DNA from: an uncultured Gammaproteobacteria bacterium
GTDB lineage: Bacteria > Pseudomonadota > Gammaproteobacteria > Pseudomonadales > UBA5518
Direction of reading: 5' to 3'
Length of the DNA stretch: 7,952 nucleotides
Assembly: GCA_903921135.1 (NCBI GenBank)
Contig: CAIXOY010000029.1
Span: 1 to 7,952, forward strand
The position numbers and the translations under genes were made by a program. The notes under the pieces were generated by a model, which searched no databases, was not told the origin of the DNA, and worked only from the letters and a program-made list of their open reading frames with translations. Positions 4,235-7,952 of the stretch are shown one piece after another; the first letter of the stretch is position 1, and each line of letters begins with the position of its first letter.

Positions 4235-5536
4235 CTAGCCCTCCGCCCCCGCCACAGCCGCCGCCGCGCGCAGATTCATCTTCCGCAACCACACGCACAA
4301 CACCGCCCCCACGAAGCCCGTGCAGGCGATGGTGATGAAGTAGATGTTCAAGCTGTGCGCGCGGTCGTGGTTGCGCGCCAGAAAGCCATCGTAGAGCGGC
4401 AGCACGGTATCGGGCATATAGCCAAGGAACGACACGAGCCCGATCGCAAGCCCCGTAAGGTGTGGCGGCACGGGGCAGTAGTCGAGCAGCGACCAGTAGA
4501 GTCCCTTGATGGCGTAGGTGATGTAGCCGATGACCAGCACCAGAGGCAGGACCAGGTAAATGTGACCGCCGAGCGGCAGGAAGATCATCGCCAGCAGGCT
4601 GAAAGAGGCGAACAGCATCAGCCAGGCCATCACCACCTCGCGTGAGAACCAGTCACCCAGGAACCCGATCGTGAAGCCGCCGAGCGGCCGCATCCACAGC
4701 TTCGAGAGCGTGATGGAACCCGCGGCAAGCGCGGTGAGCCCCAGGTTCACCTGCAGATACGCCGAGATCGAATAGGTGAGGAAGAACAGGCCTTGGCCCA
4801 CCATGATCACGCCGGCGACGAGCCAGATCTGCGGCATGCGCAGCAGCAGCATCAGGTCTTTCAGCAGGGTGGAGTTTGCGGCGAGCTTGTTCGCCGCGCG
4901 CTGCGCCTTGCTGATCACGGCATCCGGGTTGTCCTTCACCACGAAGAACACGAGGATCCCGAGGATCACCGCCGTCGACGAGTACAGCAGCAGCACGGGT
5001 GTCATGCGGATCGTGGCGGCGTCTTGCGGCGTCGACATTTCGCGGAACATCAGGATCGCGATCGAGGCGAGGATCGCTTCCACCAGCCCGCGTCCGCCGT
5101 CCAGGATGCCGAAGAAGCGGCCCTGCTCGTTCGATGCGGCCATGAGCTTCACGGCTTTCAGCATCGCGGCCCAGAAGCAGAGCCCGCCCGCAATGCCCCA
5201 GCCGAAGTAGATGATCTTGAGCGCGCCGAGCGAGGGGTAGGTCGTCATCCAGAACCCGAGTGCGCCGACCACCAGCAGCGAGAAGGACATCAGGATCCGC
5301 GGTTGCACCCGGTCTGCGAGGATGCCGCTCGGAATGTACGAGACCGCCACCACTGCGCCCAGGATGAAGTTGAGATCCCCCAGATCGCTCGCCGTGATGC
5401 CGAGCGCCTCGATCAGGCTCACCTCGAAGTTCTGGCGCAGGTACATGATCGGGAAGAGGGCGCCTGCGGCGAGCACCAGCAGTGCGAACTGCGCGTAGCG
5501 GGCGAAGCGGGAGGTCTCGGCGTCTGGTGCGTTCAT
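4235..5536 (-). CDS. MFS transporter, 12 membrane helices
   Basis: The 433-residue protein is a major facilitator superfamily permease of the inner membrane. Hydrophobic segments lie at about 12-34, 54-74, 80-100, 106-128, 144-166, 178-200, 235-258, 265-290, 302-321, 325-345, 359-382 and 396-416, with a charged cytoplasmic loop at 201-234 between the two halves. The loop-2/3 motif is GILADRVQPR (71-80), with its half-repeat counterpart GFLGDWFSRE (291-300). The stretch LGDLNFILGAVVAVSYIPSG resembles the YihN-like group of permeases; this is from memory. It is the last gene of the operon, 29 bp after the aldehyde dehydrogenase, so it probably imports the operon's substrate, perhaps an organic or sugar acid. 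GGAA lies 11 bases before the ATG. The last 12 codons (LRAAAAVAGAEG) overlap the 34-bp direct repeat, so this tail may not be original. Confidence 0.88.
   Translation of the reverse strand: MNAPDAETSRFARYAQFALLVLAAGALFPIMYLRQNFEVSLIEALGITASDLGDLNFILGAVVAVSYIPSGILADRVQPRILMSFSLLVVGALGFWMTTYPSLGALKIIYFGWGIAGGLCFWAAMLKAVKLMAASNEQGRFFGILDGGRGLVEAILASIAILMFREMSTPQDAATIRMTPVLLLYSSTAVILGILVFFVVKDNPDAVISKAQRAANKLAANSTLLKDLMLLLRMPQIWLVAGVIMVGQGLFFLTYSISAYLQVNLGLTALAAGSITLSKLWMRPLGGFTIGFLGDWFSREVVMAWLMLFASFSLLAMIFLPLGGHIYLVLPLVLVIGYITYAIKGLYWSLLDYCPVPPHLTGLAIGLVSFLGYMPDTVLPLYDGFLARNHDRAHSLNIYFITIACTGFVGAVLCVWLRKMNLRAAAAVAGAEG
4239..4272 (+). repeat. 34-bp direct repeat, right copy
   Basis: This copy is identical to 3286-3319 and in the same orientation. 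It forms the last coding bases of the MFS transporter gene (residues about 422-433), just before the TAG at 4235-4237. The Ala-rich, GC-rich tail is low complexity, but an exact 34-base match including a non-periodic CCCTCC...CCACAG part is unlikely to be chance. Confidence 0.9.
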
Positions 5537-5565
5537 GCGTCAGGGCTTTCCGTGTGTCGTTGTTA

Positions 5566-7059
5566 TCAGATGCGCGCGGTGATGCACTTGGTGCGAAGGT
5601 AGGCATCCATGCCTTCGAGGCCTTTTTCTTTGCCGAAGCCGGATTTGCGGTTGCCACCGAAGGGCACTTCCACGCCGCCTGCCCAGTATTCGTTGATGCT
5701 GACCTGCCCTGCGTCCAGATCCCGCGCGAGCCGTAGCGCGCGCCCGATATCGCGGCTGTAGACGCCTGCGATCAGACCGTACTCCGTTCCGTTCGCCGCC
5801 GCGAGCGCGGCCTCGTCGGAATCCACGACCTGCACCGCCAGCACCGGCCCGAAGATCTCCTGCTGCACGGCGGGGTCGTTGGTGGCAAGCGCATCGATGA
5901 TGGTGGGCTCGAAGAAGAAGCCGCCGCCTGAGGCCGGATCCTGCGTGGGGTTGCCGCCGCAGAGGATTGCCGCACCGCGCTCGCGGGCGCGATCCACGTG
6001 GGCCTTCACGCGGCCCAGGTGCAGTTCGGAATTGAGCGGCCCCATGTGCGGGTTGCGCAGGCCGTGGCCCAGCGTGAGCGCGCGGGTTTTCTCGAGCAGG
6101 CGCTGCATCAGGTCTGCGTGTATCGCACGCGAGACAACAAGCCGTGAACCGGCCGAGCACACCTGTCCGGCGTTGCAGAAGATTGCCGAGAGCGCACCTT
6201 CGGCGGCGGCCTCGACGTCGCAGTCGTCCAGCGCCACCAGCGGGCTCTTGCCGCCCAGTTCCAGTGTGAGGCGCGTGACGTTGGGTGCGACCTGCTGCAT
6301 CACGCGCACGCCCGTGCCCACCGAACCGGTGAAGGTCACGTGCGCGATCTTCGGGTGCACCGCGAGCGGCTCGCCCGCAGCGCTGCCCAAGCCCGTCACC
6401 ACGTTCACCACGCCCGGCGGAAGCCCCGCCTCACAGAGCAGGCGCGCCATCAGCAGCGCTGTAAAGGGCGTGGTTTCCGCAGGCTTGGCCACGACCGCGC
6501 AGCCGGCGGCAATAGAAGGCGCCACACCCCGCGCGAAGGTGCTGGTGGGGTAGTTCCACGGGATGATGTGTGCCGTCACGCCCACCGGCTCGCGGATGCT
6601 CCAGCTCATGTAGTCGGGGCCGAGCGGGATGGAGGTGCCTTCGAGTTTGTCTGCGGCGCCTGCGTAGTACTCGAAGAGCCGTGCGCTGGCAGAGACATCG
6701 CCCTCGGCTTCTGCGAGCGTCTTGCCGGAGTCCACCGATTCCACCACCGACAGATATGCCGCGTGCTCGCGGATCAGTGCAGCCATGCGGTTCAGCACCC
6801 GGCAGCGCTCGGCGGGGCGGGTGCGGCGCCAGATCTCGAAGCCGCGCGCGGCAGACTCCACCGCACGGGCGACATCTTTGGCATCACCCACAGCGAACTC
6901 CGCAAAGACCTTGCCGTTGCCCGGGTCCACGCTCGCCATGCGCGCCCCGTTGCCCGAGGCCACGAAGTGCCCGTCGATCAGGTGCCCCTCGGGCAGGCCT
7001 GGCAGCGCGCCGGTGGCAAAGTACTGCTCGATCAGTTCGGCGCTGCTTTTGGTACTCAT
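5566..7059 (-). CDS. NAD(P)-dependent aldehyde dehydrogenase
   Basis: The 497-residue protein has normal length and all features of the aldehyde dehydrogenase superfamily, which oxidises aldehydes to carboxylates through a cysteine thiohemiacetal. Visible are PWNYP with N169, KPAETTP with K192, the cofactor turn FTGSVG (243-248), the general base E267 in LELGGKSP, catalytic C301 in NAGQVCSAGSR, E401 in EIFGPV, and PFGGNRKSGFGKE near the C-terminus. It is closest in feel to the betaine-aldehyde/semialdehyde group; the exact substrate is not readable. The ATG at 7057-7059 is chosen because its ATGA overlap with the dehydratase stop is a classic coupled start, and the long upstream extension of the frame is not protein-like. 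In context it probably oxidises a semialdehyde produced downstream of the dehydratase. Confidence 0.94.
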   Translation of the reverse strand: MSTKSSAELIEQYFATGALPGLPEGHLIDGHFVASGNGARMASVDPGNGKVFAEFAVGDAKDVARAVESAARGFEIWRRTRPAERCRVLNRMAALIREHAAYLSVVESVDSGKTLAEAEGDVSASARLFEYYAGAADKLEGTSIPLGPDYMSWSIREPVGVTAHIIPWNYPTSTFARGVAPSIAAGCAVVAKPAETTPFTALLMARLLCEAGLPPGVVNVVTGLGSAAGEPLAVHPKIAHVTFTGSVGTGVRVMQQVAPNVTRLTLELGGKSPLVALDDCDVEAAAEGALSAIFCNAGQVCSAGSRLVVSRAIHADLMQRLLEKTRALTLGHGLRNPHMGPLNSELHLGRVKAHVDRARERGAAILCGGNPTQDPASGGGFFFEPTIIDALATNDPAVQQEIFGPVLAVQVVDSDEAALAAANGTEYGLIAGVYSRDIGRALRLARDLDAGQVSINEYWAGGVEVPFGGNRKSGFGKEKGLEGMDAYLRTKCITARI

Positions 7060-7952
7060 GCGTTCAACTCGCTGCACTGGTAGATGGAGCGGGCGAGCCA
7101 CTCCGGGTTGATCTCGACGCCCCAGCCCGGTTCCGCCGTCACGGTGGCTTTGCCGTCGACGATGCCGTAGGGGTCTTTGACGAACAGATCCTGCTGCCAG
7201 GGATAGTACTCGGGCCCCTCGATGGAGAACTCGAGGTATTTGCCCGCGTTGGGGATGGCCCGCAGCAGGTGCATGGTGAAGAGCGTGACCATCGAGAGGT
7301 TCGCGCTGTGCGGCGTGCACGGCAGGCCCGCCGAGGCGCCAAGCGCTGCCACGCGCAACGTGCGCACCATGCCACCCATATAGAGCACGTCAGGCTGGAT
7401 GATGTCGACGGCGCGCATGCCCACCATGCGCTTCCAGTGCTGCATGTCCCAGTCCTGCTCACCGCCGGTGACATCCAGCGAGAGCGCCTCGGTCACCTGA
7501 CGGGTCTGTTCCATTTCCCAGTAGGGGCAGGGCTCCTCAAAGTGGCTGACGCCGTTGTCTTCGAGCATGCGGCCCACTTCGATGGCGCGCGCGGGGGAGT
7601 AACAGGAGTTGCCGTCCACCAGCAGGGCTACGTCGTTGCCGAGCGCGCGGCGCACGGTGGGCACGATCTCCTCGGTGCGGCCGGGCCACTCGTCGCGGTC
7701 ATGGCCGCATTCGGAACCCACGCGGAACTTGAAGGCATCGAAACCGTAGCGATCGCGCAGTTGCAGCAACCGCTCTGCTTCTTCGGCGGCACCGATATCA
7801 CGGCGCATGGAGGATGCGTAGGTGCGCATGCTGCCGGCGCTGCCGCCCAGGAGTTCGGCCACGGGCTTGCCCTCGTGACGCCCGCGCCAGTCCCAGAGGG
7901 AGGTGTCCAGGCCGGCCATCGCGCGGTGGATGTAGGAGCCGGGGTACTTGTG
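7056..7952 (-). CDS. Enolase-superfamily (mandelate racemase/MLE type) dehydratase-like protein, 5' partial
   Basis: The frame stays open to the window edge, giving 298 codons that lack the start and most of the capping N-terminal domain; the ATG at 7919 is internal, since family-like sequence (HKYPGSYIHRA) precedes it. Counting from the first visible codon, metal ligands are D113 (VDGN), E139 (HFEEP) and E165 (GGEQ), spaced 26 and 26 as in mandelate racemase, and the His-Asp dyad is H215 (TPHSANLS) and D188 (QPDVLY), also spaced 27 as there. E241 (KYLEF) is the likely final-strand glutamate. The second-strand motif is K75-F-R77, where the racemase has KxK. Most family members with these motifs next to an aldehyde dehydrogenase and a permease dehydrate acid sugars or related hydroxy acids; substrate is undetermined. 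The first gene of the visible operon, coupled to the aldehyde dehydrogenase. Confidence 0.88.
   Translation of the reverse strand, partial: HKYPGSYIHRAMAGLDTSLWDWRGRHEGKPVAELLGGSAGSMRTYASSMRRDIGAAEEAERLLQLRDRYGFDAFKFRVGSECGHDRDEWPGRTEEIVPTVRRALGNDVALLVDGNSCYSPARAIEVGRMLEDNGVSHFEEPCPYWEMEQTRQVTEALSLDVTGGEQDWDMQHWKRMVGMRAVDIIQPDVLYMGGMVRTLRVAALGASAGLPCTPHSANLSMVTLFTMHLLRAIPNAGKYLEFSIEGPEYYPWQQDLFVKDPYGIVDGKATVTAEPGWGVEINPEWLARSIYQCSELNA

Noticed and set aside
4793..5602. 269-codon plus-strand frame opposite the MFS gene
   Set aside because: The translation is dominated by His, Gln, Glu and Arg, the typical reverse image of a membrane protein gene; no domain or ribosome binding site.
4653..5657. 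334-codon minus-strand frame overlapping the MFS gene
   Set aside because: It is an Arg-rich off-frame reading of the transporter gene and conflicts with the clear 12-helix protein.
5879..7083. Plus-strand frames (224 and 247 codons) opposite the aldehyde dehydrogenase
   Set aside because: The coding strand holds every aldehyde dehydrogenase motif; the antisense products are low-complexity Arg/His/Ala/Ser sequences.

Overview
The window is GC-rich DNA with high-GC codon use, closely packed genes and toxin-antitoxin families common in Proteobacteria. I would call it a proteobacterial chromosome, but no rRNA, tRNA or other marker allows a finer placement. It has two parts. Positions 1 to about 4230 look like an accessory mosaic. 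Positions 4235-7952 are an ordered catabolic operon on the minus strand.

Accessory part, left to right. (i) An overlapping minus-strand pair: a 75-residue protein of unknown function followed by an AbiEii-like nucleotidyltransferase that runs off the left edge. (ii) A minus-strand GMC-family FAD oxidoreductase, best started at a GTG at 2362. (iii) A 478-bp gap (2363-2840) holding an inverted-repeat element, a tandem 18-bp duplication and a promoter. (iv) A plus-strand BrnT/BrnA toxin-antitoxin remnant: the toxin gene has lost its middle but kept its reading frame, and the antitoxin is intact. (v) A complete minus-strand vapBC module with its promoter and a perfect 18-bp palindromic operator. 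The modules are separated by same-orientation copies of a short repeat (GGGGTCAGGTCTT...ATTTTGC): one complete or near-complete arm at 738-759, an inverted pair at 2662-2726, and an inverted pair at 3352-3467. The segment holding the last repeat and vapBC is also bracketed by a perfect 34-bp direct repeat that copies the 3' end of the neighbouring transporter gene.

Catabolic operon, transcribed right to left: a mandelate racemase/muconate lactonizing enzyme-type dehydratase (5' end outside the window), an NAD(P)-dependent aldehyde dehydrogenase whose start overlaps the dehydratase stop by 4 bp (ATGA), and, 29 bp on, a 12-helix MFS transporter. Import of an acid sugar or related hydroxy acid, dehydration, and oxidation of a semialdehyde intermediate is a reasonable reading, but the substrate cannot be read from the sequence. 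The GMC oxidoreductase could supply an alcohol oxidation to a similar pathway, but the toxin-antitoxin modules separate it from the operon, so the link is speculative.

I see no strong evidence for a wholly new system. The points most worth following are the internally deleted brnT with an orphan brnA, the 34-bp direct repeats around vapBC, the repeat family between modules, and the short-protein/nucleotidyltransferase pair.
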